A DNA stretch of 64,000 nucleotides from Sphaerosporella brunnea (GCA_008704415.1 VXIS01000084.1:62001-126000), one strand, 5' to 3'; shown: positions 1 to 11,078, numbered from the stretch's first letter. The notes: generated by a model from the letters alone, not told the origin. Numbers and translations are program-made.

Positions 1-1017
1 ATCGTACACACACTCCGTCGTTCCGCGCATTCCTGGCGTCCATCGAATCGTGGGGTCGAACCCAATCTCGCCAGCATCCATCCTGACGAACGTGCGCATC
101 GCGGCCAGGAAGGTGCGCGGCGACCGGTGGACATCGATCGGCGTCGAAGCGAGCGCGCCGGCGCGGTCGAAGCGGAACACGCGCATGACGGTGCCGCAGA
201 GGGTGAAGACGACAGCCCAGCTGCGCTGCGGCTGCGTGCCGAACAGCTCGCGCACGTAGTTGGCCAGCTGGATGAAGGTCTTGTCGCGGCCGTCTTTGTC
301 CGGATTCGCCTTCAGCACGCCCACCACGCGCACCTGGTGCCAGTGGGTGCGCTGCTCGACTCCAGGGACCCGGCTGCGAACGAGGAGATCGCATTTCCGC
401 ATCGCGTCGCTACTGTTCAAAACCAAACTGCCGGACGGCACGTACGCGGTTTCGTGCCCGACAACCGGCCTCGTTTTTGGACGCACTAGGGGGTCGATGC
501 TGGCAAAGAACCACCGCTGAACCTCTCCCGCAAACGACGCCTCAGGCCATCCTGTCCAGCGTTCGCCGTCGTGCAGATAGTCAGGCACATCGTCCTGGTC
601 GTGGCGATCGAACAGCGCCCACAGCTCCGGGACATCGTAGATCACGCGTCCCCACAGTTCGCCGTACAGACTCGCGTCGGTCACGCTGAGTGTGGGTAGT
701 GCGTCGGAGGTGGCGCTACGCGGCGTCGAGAACAACGTTGCACTGGAGGCTTGCTGCTCAGCTGGCAGGGCATCGGCGAGGCAATGTGTGGAGAACGCAT
801 CGCGCGGCGGTGTTGAAGACGCGGAGGATGCGGCGGGTTCGGTACGTGCGGCGGCTGCGGCGGCAGCACGCTGAGCGCGTGTTTGCACCGACGATTGCAC
901 CGAAGGACGTGTAGCCCGGCGGTGTCGGGGTTTCCCGGGCTGCGGCGGCGGAGACCTAGACGCGGTGTTGCGGGGCTGCTGGCGACGGGCCACGACACGC
1001 TTAGTGACTGGTGCCAT
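1..1017 (-). CDS. FunK1-family protein kinase, N-terminal part (runs off the left edge)
   Basis: The minus-strand frame from an ATG at 1015-1017 stays open for 339 codons to base 1, so the C-terminal kinase half lies outside the window. An Arg/Pro/Ala-rich, probably disordered N-terminus (about residues 1-110) is followed by the FunK1 upstream region. There are motifs RVVGVLKANP (about residue 229), QLANYVRELFG (about 250), FTLCG, RFDRAGA and EIGFDP; each has a counterpart in the complete paralogue at 30807-33020. FunK1 proteins are fungal serine/threonine-kinase-like proteins of mostly unknown substrate. The frame is also open upstream to 1329 without another ATG, so a longer or spliced N-terminus is possible. 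The next copy (1330-3290) lies immediately upstream in the same orientation, a head-to-tail pair. High GC and no stop suggest a live or recently live gene. Confidence 0.85.
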   Translation of the reverse strand, partial: MAPVTKRVVARRQQPRNTASRSPPPQPGKPRHRRATRPSVQSSVQTRAQRAAAAAAARTEPAASSASSTPPRDAFSTHCLADALPAEQQASSATLFSTPRSATSDALPTLSVTDASLYGELWGRVIYDVPELWALFDRHDQDDVPDYLHDGERWTGWPEASFAGEVQRWFFASIDPLVRPKTRPVVGHETAYVPSGSLVLNSSDAMRKCDLLVRSRVPGVEQRTHWHQVRVVGVLKANPDKDGRDKTFIQLANYVRELFGTQPQRSWAVVFTLCGTVMRVFRFDRAGALASTPIDVHRSPRTFLAAMRTFVRMDAGEIGFDPTIRWTPGMRGTTECVYD

Positions 1018-1329
1018 GCGTGGCGGTGTTGATAGGTACAGTTCAGGGACGTCGTTGGATGTGTTGCGCGGCGTTGATTTGCGTAGTTGCACCCCGTGTC
1101 GTTGCGGCGTTTTGTTGTGGCGACCGTCGCCAGGGAAACCGTTGCCAGGGAAACAGTTGAGCGCCACACCCGCGCCACCAACCAGTGCCACGCAAGCCAC
1201 AGCCACGCGCGGTTGATTCTCATCTGCAACATCTGTCCGACATGGCGGTATAGATTGCGGCTCGTCGCGGTCAGGCTGAGGTTTTGATGTTCCTGCGTGC
1301 GTGGCTGGCAACGCCGACCACGGTTCCGT

Positions 1330-3290
1330 TCAGAGTAACGTTCGAGTGCCAGGTGCGATGCGAGCCAGGAAGCACCCCTCGACGTCGCTCTCGGCCGCGC
1401 GCCATTGGTCTTTAATCACGTAAGCCCAGGGAGCATCTTCCGGGGCGTCGAATAGTTCTGCCCGCTAGCAGACGGTTCCTTGCGTTGCGATGGCGGACCG
1501 GCGCACGATGAAGCTGGGGCCGATGCGGTACTTGGTTCCATCCGCAATAATAAACGGCGCCGGCATGGTTGGGAGAACGAAATGGACGGTAGGACCGTAC
1601 ACGCATTCGGTCAATCGCAGCACGTCACCGACCGCTGGCACCGGACCTTGGTGTCGAATCGGCTGGCGTCTCCCACCATCCATCGAATAGCCGGATCAAA
1701 CCCTATTTCTTCCGTATTCATGTGGACGAAAGCGCGCATGGAGGCCAGGAAGGTCAGCGGACATTGGTGAATATCAACAGGGCTGTCAAAAGTCCGGCCA
1801 GTCCGGCTTTGAGCGCGGCCTGGACCGGAGTGATTGAAACGGGCTTTTGGAATCACGGCCCGTTTGGGCCAGGCCTTTTGGATTGAGACGCAGCCGACGG
1901 CGGGCACCCGCCAGGCCCACATTTGTCCGGCGCCCGTCGGGCCCGTCAGGCATCTGTAGTTTTTTGCTCACACATACATCAAGGAAAGAAACATGAACGC
2001 GAGATGCATGAACGCCAGATACCAATCCAACAACCTGCACGACCTCTAGCTACCCCTCCATCTCCGCCGCCGGCTGTTCCAAGTCACTTAGCATACGCTC
2101 GATGAGCACCGGCAAACTTCCGCACCCTGCCTGCAAGCTGGCTGTGGTGAGCATAACGTCAGCCATATGCATCCGCCTCTCTTCCGACCTGTAATTTCTG
2201 GGTAAAGTGCGTCGAACTTGCGAGATTTGTGAGTAAATCGTCAGCATTTCCGCTCCACCGTATCCCGAGCCACCTCCGAGCTGCTGTGTTTGGGTTAAAG
2301 GGCGTGTTTTGTGTGCCAAAAAACGTCAGCAGTTCCGCTCCGTTTTATTCCGCCTCTAGTCCGGGTTGCTGTTTTTGGGGTGGATCGACCAGTCTTTTGA
2401 TTGCGACCGACGCTTTAGCTGCGGCAAACACTGAACGATTAGCGCTTTTAGTGACCCCGTATTCGGCACAATGACCGACCCGACCTTAATGCAGGATATC
2501 GGGCACCGGCTGGCACTTATCAGATATCCAGGTTTTTCTTATGCCGGCCCGAACCTGTCGGGCTTCCCACATCACCGGCCCGACCTGACCCACTCCGTGG
2601 GGCCCCGTTTGACCTGCCGGCCGGCCGGACTATTGACCGCCCTGAATATCAATCGCCGTTGATGCCATGGCCCCGCAGCGGTCCAAGCGCAATACCCGCA
2701 TGACGGCGCCGCACCGGGTAAACGCCACGACCCAACTCCTCCGGGTGGGTGCCGAAAATCTCGCGCACGTAGTTGCCCAGCTGGATGAAAGTCTTGTCGG
2801 GTGCATCATGCTCCGGATCGGCATTCAGCTTGCCCACCACGCGAACCTGGTCCCACCTGGTTCGCCCCTGGCTTCCGGGGACGCGGCTGCACACCAGAAG
2901 ATCACACTTTCGCTTCGGATTGCAGTTTTCCAATATCAAATCCCCTGACGGCACGTACGTGGTTTCGCATTCGATTGGGCCGGGTGCCGGAGCCACCACG
3001 GGATCGATATAGTCGAAGAACCACTGCAGCACCGTCTCCTCGCATGGTGTCTCGGGCCAGTGTAACGAGTGGTTGCCGTCGTGCAGATCCTCAAGCAAGA
3101 CCTCGCCTTAGTGGTCAAACAGATCCCACAGTTCCGCGACGTCAAAGATGACGCGACCCCACAGTTCCCCATATAGGCTGGCGTCGGTCGCCATTCGAAT
3201 CGCTTTCGACGCGGCTGGCGGTGTCGTTAAACACGTGCGGCCGCAGCTCGTCAGGAGTCGCGCTACGCGGTGTCGGCGGTTGCACTGCAT
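1330..3290 (-). pseudogene. FunK1 kinase pseudogene, split by a MITE
   Basis: A second FunK1 copy, upstream of and parallel to the one at the left edge. Recognisable blocks, reading right to left: TDASLYGELWGRVIFDV (about 3190), an in-frame TAA near 3108, LHDGN, WFFDYIDPVV, YVPSGDLIL, KCDLLV, RVVGKLNADP and QLGNYVREIFG (to about 2740). After a frameshift come RLDRCGAMASTAIDI, then the 867-bp insertion at 1778-2644, then HQCPLTFLASMRAFV and EIGFDPAIRW. Another frameshift leads to TECVYGPTV, a TAG, and a final block VIKDQWRAAE near 1400, which corresponds to the invariant-lysine strand (VVKDQW) of the complete paralogue. It ends at TGA 1330-1332, so the catalytic loop is absent. At least one nonsense codon besides the end, several frameshifts, one insertion and a 3' truncation make it dead. 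Confidence 0.85.
1778..2644. mobile_element. hAT-type MITE (867 bp) with 8-bp target duplication
   Basis: The left end CAGGGCTGTCAAAAGTCCGG and the inverted right end CAGGGCGGTCAATAGTCCGG match at 18 of 20 positions. AATATCAA flanks it directly on both sides (1770-1777 and 2645-2652), the 8-bp duplication typical of hAT elements. It has no transposase frame. Its subterminal sequences resemble those of the 8.3-kb hAT element at 52058-60370: the left end here matches the right end there (CCGGCCAGTCCGGCTTT shared), and the right end here matches the left end there (a GGCCGGCC block followed by AAACGGGGCCCCAC-like sequence). It is therefore probably a non-autonomous relative moved by that family's transposase. 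It sits inside the FunK1 pseudogene, whose reading frame is continuous once the element and one target copy are left out. Confidence 0.88.
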
Positions 3291-3299
3291 TGCCATGAT

Positions 3300-4800
3300 A
3301 GTCAGTACGTGAACGTCGTGTGACGGCCGGGATCCATCCAATCCATCGGAGTATGTGTAGTCATCCCTTTTCCTCCCTGCAAATTCGTGCCTGCATGTCG
3401 AAACGCGACTCTTCTGATATTCCATAAGACCGACGAATCCGAAAGCCGCTTGTGCGCCAGTCCAGTTTGACCTACCCGCAAGTAGCCAACAGCTTGTACG
3501 GAGTTATACGATGGCACCAAGCAACGGATCCGCCAAAGTATAAGCCTGCGCCTCGCAAGACTGGCTTTCGGCCCGCTATCAAGAAACAGAGGAACGGGCC
3601 AGCATCCCGGTAGTACCAACTCCTGACTGTGCATGCAATCAGCGCACCCTATCTCCAGGGAAACCTAGACAAGAAGTACTCTGACGACTGTTTGTTTTGC
3701 CCGTCAGACAAGGCGGCAGGCAGGAGAGCACGGTTTCAAGAAGTGCAATCGATGGCTTCCGCAACTTCGGGTGCTTTCGTGCTCTGCGGGCAAGTAGCTT
3801 GGATGGAAGCATCGTGGGCAGTCAATCGCGGGTCTTTTTCAGGAGTAGCAGGCCAGCCCGAATATCCGGCAGTTTCTGCGACATACGAAGGTTGGTCAGT
3901 CTTCCTTTGTTCTCCTCTGGCTACACTTTCCTTTCTGGAATGTTTGGTAGCCGTAGTTGTCCCTTGAGATAGTATCAATACGGGGCGAGCAGGATAAGGC
4001 TGCGGGTCTGCGATGATCGTGCGCGGTCGAATGCCGACACTAAACGTGAGTGCAAACGAACCAACCCAGGAGAAGACCGTAAGATCTGGACATTTCCTTC
4101 GTAATCGCTGCTCAGTTGATCGTCATTTAACGTGGATCACCGGCGGGTTCATGGCAAAGCCGTCGCGTTCGGAGCAATATCTATCACCTTTTGTCTGGCA
4201 TCGTAAATCTCTCGGCGTTCCTGCTTAAGATCACACCCCGTGACGTCACGTCCGTTCATTGAGTGCCATCACTGCCATGCTTGTCACGGTCGGTCACTGA
4301 CTCCCCTAAAATCGTGGGCGCACACATTTCGGTGTTTTCACTGTGCACAGTGCCGAAAACTCGAAAATTGAATCAACATACAACTCCCCACCTGGTACCA
4401 CGAACAAAATAATACACCGCCGGCGCACAGGCAATTGGAACGGCGGCAACAAAGTCACGGTCGAACCAGCCTTTTGTGTTTCTCTGTAGGTGGACACATA
4501 AGGCATGCTGTCTGTTCCTCCTGGCGGGGCGGTCAACATGGTTTGAGGCAACGTTGACGGTGGGGGTTTTTAGCGACGGTGATCGGCGGCTGGATGGAAC
4601 GGTGTGTGTCTGATGCAACCATCCTGACTTACATGGCGGCGTGTTATCGTGGGGTCCACGCTGGCAGTTTGTTCTCACGTTGGCACCGACACATAAACAA
4701 GCAAACACGAAATTCCAATTTGATAGGCGCCTTCCGAGCGACATAGCAAGTCCTACTTCCCAGTTCTGCAGTGCGGGTGCTCCTCGTGCCATGGCCAATA
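3300..4800. other. Intergenic, no supported gene
   Basis: Only short frames on both strands, none with a recognisable domain. The right end lies just beyond the stop of the F-box gene. I see no transposon ends, tRNA or strong repeat here. Confidence 0.4.
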
Positions 4801-4801
4801 T

Positions 4802-5922
4802 CTAATCACCCTCCACCACCGGCAGAAATAACCCCAGCCGCTCCAAGCGACTGTCATCCCAAAGCGCCAGGTCATAGTGCACCTCGCCTCCATGAAACGC
4901 TGCTGCCGGTAGTTTGCTGACGCGCTTCGCAGCGCCACGCAAATTTTCGTTATACTCGTCTGAGGGCATGTCGCGGCGCGTACAAATACAGCGTGGCGGG
5001 AAGGCCGTAGGGTCGTGTTTGCGGTTCTTGCGGTCAGCGGTGAGGAGGCTTGACCAGATTCGGTGACAGCTGGTTGTCTTGTAAATGAACGCTCCGAAGA
5101 TGGTTGATATGGTTTGGGGTGAGAACAGCAGTGAGTGCAGCGTCGGTAGGTCTAGGCGGGCGAGGGAGGCTACAATGTCTTGGTTGGCTCTGTCTTCTGT
5201 AGTTCTAGTCGTCAGTACTGCTGCAACTTCCCGGGGGCGGGGGGCGACGTGCGGTCACAGCTCAAGAAAAGTTTGCGGACGTATTCCGGGTCGTAAAAGC
5301 GCAAGGAACAACTGAATCTGGATTCTTCCGTCACCAGGCTTGCGTGCAAGAAACACAAGCGATCCAGTTTTTGGTCGATATACCGGCAGATCAGTGCGAG
5401 TTCAACGACTTCCCACAGGCTGTAGCGCAACATGTACGTTTTGGCGAAAGACAAATGGTCGCTGAGGGTGGGGTATTTTCTGCCGGAGGCCGCGCTGGCA
5501 CGCGATAACGCCCAAAACCGATAGAACGCGCGCTGGATCCTGCGACGTTCTGGCGGCGAAGGGGGACTGTGATCCCCAGAAGCCAGCTCCGGCAGACTGT
5601 CCTCGCAAAACCGGCGACACCAGGAGCTGACCAATGCTTGGTTGACACATAGCATATCGAGGACTTCGCTACGAACGTCGCTTGACCGGTCGCGCAGTGC
5701 TGCGGCGCAGTCCTGCCCTAAAAGGAGATCAACTTCGACGATGATGGATGCTAACGCGATCTCCGCGTTTAGAACGCGTTCCATCACATCATCCTGTGCG
5801 ATGGTGAAAGCTTCGTAGATGGCACGTGAGGTGAAGATTGCCGCCGCGAGTGAGCGTAGATCGGGTAGCTGGCTGAGGATTTCGATGCGCAGCTCGGGAG
5901 GGAGACTGCATAGTGTTGGCAT
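4802..5922 (-). CDS. F-box protein, two overlapping frames (short intron or frameshift)
   Basis: An ATG at 5920-5922 opens a 236-codon frame whose first 40 residues are an F-box-like motif (LPPELRIEILSQLPDLRSL). F-box proteins bind Skp1 and recruit substrates to SCF ubiquitin ligases; the target cannot be told. That frame ends at TGA 5212-5214. A second minus frame is free of stops from 5254 to TAG 4802-4804 (about 150 codons) and looks coding (LARLDLPTLHSLLFSP, then HYDLALWDDSRLERLGLF at the end). The two frames overlap in a C/G-run-rich stretch at 5215-5254. Either a very short intron joins them (GTGACC donor at 5258, acceptor CAG ending at 5221 or 5218, 38-41 nt), or a single indel separates them. 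Joined, the protein is about 360 residues, a normal length for ascomycete F-box proteins. A TATATTT lies about 60 bp upstream of the start. Confidence 0.72.
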
Positions 5923-7719
5923 GGTGTGAGCGCGTTGGTTGATTGGAAGGATGCTGGGAACGTTGCGGAGAATGGGGCGGGTTTATATTTGGCTTGTGGT
6001 GCACACGTGACGCAGGATTCAAATCAATCTGTAGCCCTAACCCTACGTTTGCCCGAGTGACACGCTGTGGGTAAGAGCTATCATGGCTTTAACTGTTGGA
6101 TACGACGATCGCCAAACCCTTCCTTGTCACCTTCGCGCTCCTCGTCGTCCTGACCCAGTTTACTCTCCTGGGTCTCGGTTGTGATTCTCCTACAGTCGTC
6201 GTTGCTTCCACAACCTCGACGGCGCGGCAGCATTTGGCCTGCCTGTAACTATGTCATGGACAGGCAGGAATATCTATATTCCATCCCGCCGAACGAACTG
6301 TCCCTGGCCGGGCTGCGAGCCCTGCCGACAAAAATCTACACCGCATCAGCAATCATCTCCTGCGAGGTATCTCACGGGGGGGAACCAACTTCATAGCGGC
6401 CCAGAAACGGGAGATCGACAGAACGACAGAGAAAAACGACGTTCACCAACCGTCTATCTTCCCAGCCGGCGTCAACATCTTGCCGTGTAGTCCGCACACC
6501 CAATTCTGTCCTGCGCCAGCCGAGAAAAGCAGCCGACAACGGGTTCCGAGAAAAACAAGCCTGTTAGTCGCCAGGATGTTTGCTGGCCAGGCTAGAATAT
6601 ATATACATTTGGAATATGCATGCTGCTGCCCTATCGCGACCACACGGGCGCGGGATATGCGTACATACTTCCGCGCCTCCACCGCCCCCCTGCGCCACCG
6701 CGCGCTATTTAACTACCTGTTATCGAGCGCGCCCTGCGAGTGCAAAGAGATGATCGTGTTTGGAAAGAAAAAAGCATGGGTTAGAAGAGTCCGGAGTATG
6801 GACGGTTCACGTTGATGGAATCAGACTCGGCCCCTGTGTTCCGCAGCTTGCTCCTACGCCGACATCATGGTCTCTACCAGAGGCCGACTGCGGCGCAGTC
6901 TTTTGGTGGTGGTTGACTGTAAGGTCACAAAGCCTGATACGTTTTGTGTCCGCTTTACCGTGTGTTGTGGGAATACCACTAGAAATTGCCAGTCGCCGAA
7001 TCTCACCCTTCGTGGTGATGGGGTGTTTCCAGTGAGAATACACGTGGAAAAAGCAGACTAGTGGGTGTCAATAACCCTCGTTGCTTTCTGATTTGTTCTG
7101 TGACGATGCGAATCAGCCGCCTGCGAACGGCGGATTTCGACCATCACAGGCCATTCCGATTCATTTAGTATTGCGTTCTGAGCCATTGGAGTACGAACAA
7201 CCGGGCAAGCACAAGCACTGGGTTAATGGGAATGAAGCAACCTCAGGTGCGTTGAAAAACAGGCCCAAGCTTCACGGCTTGCTGGCATGCCGGGAGCGAG
7301 AGGAGGTAAAGCACCAGTCCAATGGAACTGCAGTGTAGTTGAACTTCACCCATCAGCAGCGCCCGCCGAGGAACTTGAGGGTCGGGCCCATTGTTCAAAA
7401 TCTCGTCCTCCACAATCGCACGTGAATCGGACTTCATATAGTCAATGTCCACCGACCACTCAAGCGCTACGGGAGCTTTTAAGTCAGGACACCTCTCTCG
7501 TGGTGTCCGGGTTCCAGCCAGTTCCCCAAGGCCAGCTCGGCAGCCTAGCTCCCACGAGGCCTGGAGCCGGGCGTTCTCCGAATGTGTTTCGTTACGCAGA
7601 TTTCCTGGCGGACACTACGATTTGCGCTTGGCCTGAGTAGAGAAGACCAGTTTGAGGGTTACTTTCTTTCCTATTTCAGCTATGCTTTTCGTTGTGTCCC
7701 CTTTCCTTGAAAAGACACA
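5923..7719. other. Intergenic, no supported gene
   Basis: Contains the 5' flank of the F-box gene (TATATTT near 5980) and short frames without domains. A CCCTAACCCTA stretch near 6035 is only two telomere-like units. Confidence 0.4.
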
Positions 7720-7818
7720 CCTGACTGGAGGCGTTTAAGGCCTTAGGGCAGTCTATACGTACTCTTTATGTCATGGCCGCAAGCGGCCGAATACATTATG
7801 ATTCAAAACAAAAAAACC
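7720..7818 (+). mobile_element. LINE 3' end (truncated copy, tail only)
   Basis: This stretch matches the 3' untranslated end of the LINE at 47.6-48.7 kb. It contains ATGTC-A-TGGCCGC-AA-GCGGCC followed by AATACATTATGATT and an A-rich end; the other copy has ATGTC-G-TGGCCGC-AC-GCGGCC with AATACGGTATTATT. The perfect 6-bp stem GGCCGC/GCGGCC (7775-7780 with 7783-7788) is kept while the loop differs. Many LINEs have a 3' stem-loop recognised by their reverse transcriptase. No coding part is attached, as expected of a 5'-truncated insertion. It lies about 100 bp past the stop of the gene at 7915-8670 and points toward it. Confidence 0.55.
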
Positions 7819-7914
7819 CAGGTAGCACAAAAGCGACGGTGTAAATTCAGCGCAAATATCAACAAGTGCAACGTTTACTAATGCATGAAGTGAATAAACC
7901 TATGTTGCACAACT

Positions 7915-8670
7915 CTACGTACTCCTGGATCCACACAGGCGGCCCTCGTACGCTAACAACAGCGCATAAAAGCCTTCAATGTCCGTCCAGGACTCCCCGT
8001 GTCTTTTCAGGTACGTCATGATGGTGCAAACACCCGCTACCAGCTCCCGATTGTGACTCGTGATGGCCACCATCAAGTTGAAATCATCAGCGCTCCAGCA
8101 CGCGGGATCCCTGCTGACATGCAAGGACGAGGTGGTGTTGTCGCTGTCCTCAGAGGCCGGCTTGCTGGCGCCAGTGTTCGTGGCCTGAGGATCGCGCTTA
8201 CAGCCCGTATAGTCGGGACCGATTGGCGTAAGGCTGGGCGAGGCGCTCGATGAAACCGGGTCTCCAAGGGTACCGGTCCCATCGGAGTCCTTTTGCAGAC
8301 TCTTCATGAAAGTCAGCTGAGGGTCGACCATCGAGGTTGCGTACAGGTTACACCTTCGCAGAGAAGAAACACTTACCTCAGGAGCATGGTTTCCGACGAC
8401 GTGGTTCGACACCTTGCCGGCGGCCTCATGTTTCGCAATCACACCTCCATTGCCACCCCGCAGCTGCGCTCTTATAGTGGCGACCATTCCTTCAATCTTC
8501 GCAGTCGCCCGCCGGACAGCATGGACATTGCGACGGTGCGAGAGGTGGGGCGGCAGCTGGGCGCGATTGGATGGCGGGAGCAGAGGAAGCAAGAACTTCA
8601 ACTGCTGTACCGCAAGCGAGTATTGATCCAAGGCTTTTTGTAGGATCGGGTTGTTGCGGGATAATGACAT
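7915..8670 (-). CDS. Hypothetical protein with one 60-nt intron
   Basis: I do not recognise this protein. The minus frame runs from ATG 8668-8670 to a stop at 7915. A consensus donor GAG|GTAAGT at 8376 and an acceptor CCTCAG ending at 8317 define a 60-nt intron that keeps phase. Spliced, the protein is about 231 residues; unspliced it would be 251. The first 75 residues look helical (ALDQYSLAVQQLKFLLPLL), with a basic patch after them. The middle (about 110-170) is Ser/Thr/Pro-rich and probably disordered. The last 60 residues are again helical, with WSADDFNLMVAITSHNREL and WTDIEGFYALLLAYEG. No signal peptide or membrane segment is evident. The consensus splice site and protein-like composition argue for a real gene, but a function cannot be given. 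Confidence 0.6.
   Translation of the reverse strand: MSLSRNNPILQKALDQYSLAVQQLKFLLPLLPPSNRAQLPPHLSHRRNVHAVRRATAKIEGMVATIRAQLRGGNGGVIAKHEAAGKVSNHVVGNHAPEVSVSSLRRCNLYATSMVDPQLTFMKSLQKDSDGTGTLGDPVSSSASPSLTPIGPDYTGCKRDPQATNTGASKPASEDSDNTTSSLHVSRDPACWSADDFNLMVAITSHNRELVAGVCTIMTYLKRHGESWTDIEGFYALLLAYEGRLCGSRST
8317..8376 (-). other. Spliceosomal intron of the hypothetical gene
   Basis: GTAAGT at the 5' end and CTCAG at the 3' end, 60 nt, inserted between two codons (phase 0). Length and splice sites are typical of filamentous fungi. Confidence 0.65.
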
Positions 8671-8908
8671 CGGGGGTTAATCGTGTGGATGGGAATGTTG
8701 TTGGTGTTGACGGCGGCTTCTTAAGACCCATCATCAGCACTTTAAAGAGGTGGAATGATAGGGCTCAGGACTGTTACCCCATGTTTCAACCTCGCTACCT
8801 CAAACCTGCAGGGGAAGTATACGCACCTCCCAACCACAGTCGTTCACGAACCACCTCCTTTGACGACCATACTGTTGTCACTCGTGTGCACTGACTATCG
8901 CGTAATTA

Positions 8909-8962
8909 CTCCGGCTTACCTGCCACTGGTAATCCCTGTACTAAACCTCCGGCTTACCTGCC
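8909..8962. repeat. Tandem repeat, period 38 bp
   Basis: CTCCGGCTTACCTGCC occurs at 8909 and 8947. Weaker related words (TGGTAATCACTC, CTAAAC) continue to about 9060, so the array is probably longer and degenerate. Confidence 0.5.
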
Positions 8963-9060
8963 TGTGTTAATCACTCTCCTAAACGAACCGTCTGGTAATC
9001 ACTCTTGTTTCCCATCACCCAGGAATATCTTTAGTTATCTTACCACCTGGTAATCACTCC

Positions 9061-10070
9061 AGTCCACCAACTACGAGGCCAATCTGGCCATCAAAGCGCG
9101 CGGCGTCGTTCATCTTGAGGTAATGCTTCATCATACATTCGTTGAAACCGCATCGGATCCGGCTGGTCCATGCGAGGTCCCCAACCGCCGCTCAGTCATG
9201 CAGAACCACTACCGAAGGTACCATCCCACTACAAGATGCGCCGAGGCTGCCACCCCCTCGCCAACTGCCCCTTTGACGGTGTATATCCTGCTTGCATTTT
9301 GCTGGCTGCGCGAGCGACGGACACGCTTCGGCGCCACTTGTTGTTCTTCAATGTTTTGCTGCATCGATCCCAGCAAAGCGGGCTTCAAGGTTATCAACCG
9401 CTGGGTCCACTTGGTGCTACTCAGCGCATGCGCTCACTGGGTTTCCTCCTGTGCACGCGTGCAGTCGCTGGTTTTGCTAATACTGCCGTCTGGCCGTCGC
9501 CTCCTGCTGCATATGGTGCTCCCCCTCGTCTCCCACGGGCCGTTGTGGTGCTTTTCCATCGTACAATTACTCACTCAGTTGCTGTCGTGTGTAGAGACGT
9601 CTCAAAGCGCGGAGTGAACACGCGATAACATGTCCTGCTACCAGGTTGTCGGTCGTAATGTGTATGGACGTAAATGAAAGCACGAGAAAAAGGGAGCTAC
9701 CCATATGCGCAAGGGTGTTCCCTCAACCCTCCGTGCTAGCCCTAAATTCGCCGTACACGCGCCGCCCTAGAAAGTTCTTCTGCATAGTGTTTCTGCAACG
9801 AGCGCATAGATTGGGGAAGATCAAACGCAGATATACATATATCTGCAGCGGCACCAGGCAATGCTCAGCGAAGAACTTCTCGCTTTGGAAATGACGTATG
9901 ACCTCAGGGTTGCTTAGAATGTGTTCGGATTCAGTCCGGTTCGCTCTAGGCAACGCAGGAAGTTTGAGGCGGTTTTACCAGCGCAGGTTTTTATTTTGGT
10001 AAGGCGTGCAGCGGATGTGTTGATATTGGGACATTTCTGTCGTGGAAGTGTAGTGAAGACGCAGTGGAGG
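9061..10070. other. Intergenic, no supported gene
   Basis: Three overlapping frames of 60-165 codons at 9120-9630 show no domain and shadow each other. I see nothing else here. Confidence 0.35.
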
Positions 10071-10604
10071 TCAGTAGTTTGTCGTCGGGTCATCGTGTTC
10101 ACAGTTTGGGTTTTGGCAAGGTGGGTACACTTTGCTGGCAGGAGTGGACGCGACACCTCTCGCCGTGTAATTGAAAGGCCATAGTTGCCGCCAAGCATCA
10201 GAGGCGATAACTATCCCTTCAAAACACACTTGAGCTTTGGAGGTGGTCGTGTTGGGAGAAAATGGTGGTAATATGTCGTCTGCTAGAGGTTCAAAGTTAA
10301 CAAAAAAACTCTTTACTTCATAAGAGGTAAAGGCCTTTCCTGCCTTGATCACAATCTCTTCGTTTCCAGTGGTACGGGGTCCTGCACTCGTGGTGTGACA
10401 TGTTGTGGTGTCATTGTCGGCAGTTGTGATGGTTGGAAGCATTGCCGATGGAGCTTTGGGTTGGGGCTGTGGTAGAATGAAAATACTACTCAAGCCCTGG
10501 CGTAGGGAAGTGCCATCGTTTGCCGTTGATGCGATGGTGCTCAGATAGTCTATACATAGTCCTCCACCAATCGTCACCCCCTCGTTATCATCAAGCCCGG
10601 GCAT
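10071..10604 (-). CDS. Possible hypothetical protein (177 aa)
   Basis: An ATG-started minus-strand frame with no recognised family. The N-terminal half is rich in Thr, Ser and Gly. The second half looks more protein-like (YEVKSFFVNFEPLADDILPP, then CFEGIVIASDAW). A pair of cysteines near the end (CQNPNC) could bind metal, but nothing else supports that. A frame this long is expected about once by chance in a window of this size, so composition is the only argument. It could be a fragment of a larger spliced gene. Confidence 0.28.
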   Translation of the reverse strand: MPGLDDNEGVTIGGGLCIDYLSTIASTANDGTSLRQGLSSIFILPQPQPKAPSAMLPTITTADNDTTTCHTTSAGPRTTGNEEIVIKAGKAFTSYEVKSFFVNFEPLADDILPPFSPNTTTSKAQVCFEGIVIASDAWRQLWPFNYTARGVASTPASKVYPPCQNPNCEHDDPTTNY

Positions 10605-11078
10605 ATCCTTGTATTGTCATCATCATAACCCCCACCGACTTCGAGATGAGCTCCGTCGGGAGACAGAGATAGCAAAGTGTGTGTGCGCGATCTGATGTAT
10701 TATTCGCATTCAACCTCGAGAGGGTATGGCACACCCACTTCCTACCCTGCCCATACCGCGTTACTCGCTCATTGATGCAGTATCATCTAATCAGTGCGCC
10801 AACCAAAATCCCAATCGAGCTAAAGCAAAGGGAAATGTATGTGACGCACAACAAATGAAAGCAACAAACAACCCCGAAAACCCAACAAATTGCCATGCCC
10901 CCAGGCCACGATCAGTCTTTACGTCCTCATGCTACTTCGACTGTTAGGTAAGTACCGAACTTACTGCGCAAAAATGGAAGATATTGTCCTCTTGAACGCT
11001 TTTGGAACCTACTAGAGAGGAATGTGACATCACCTTGCCTATTCGAGCTGCAGCGTTGTTCTATGCAAAAGCCTATAT

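Noticed and set aside
6032..6046. CCCTAACCCTA, and CCCTAACCCC near 60401, as telomere-like repeats
   Set aside because: Only about two units each; not evidence of a chromosome end.
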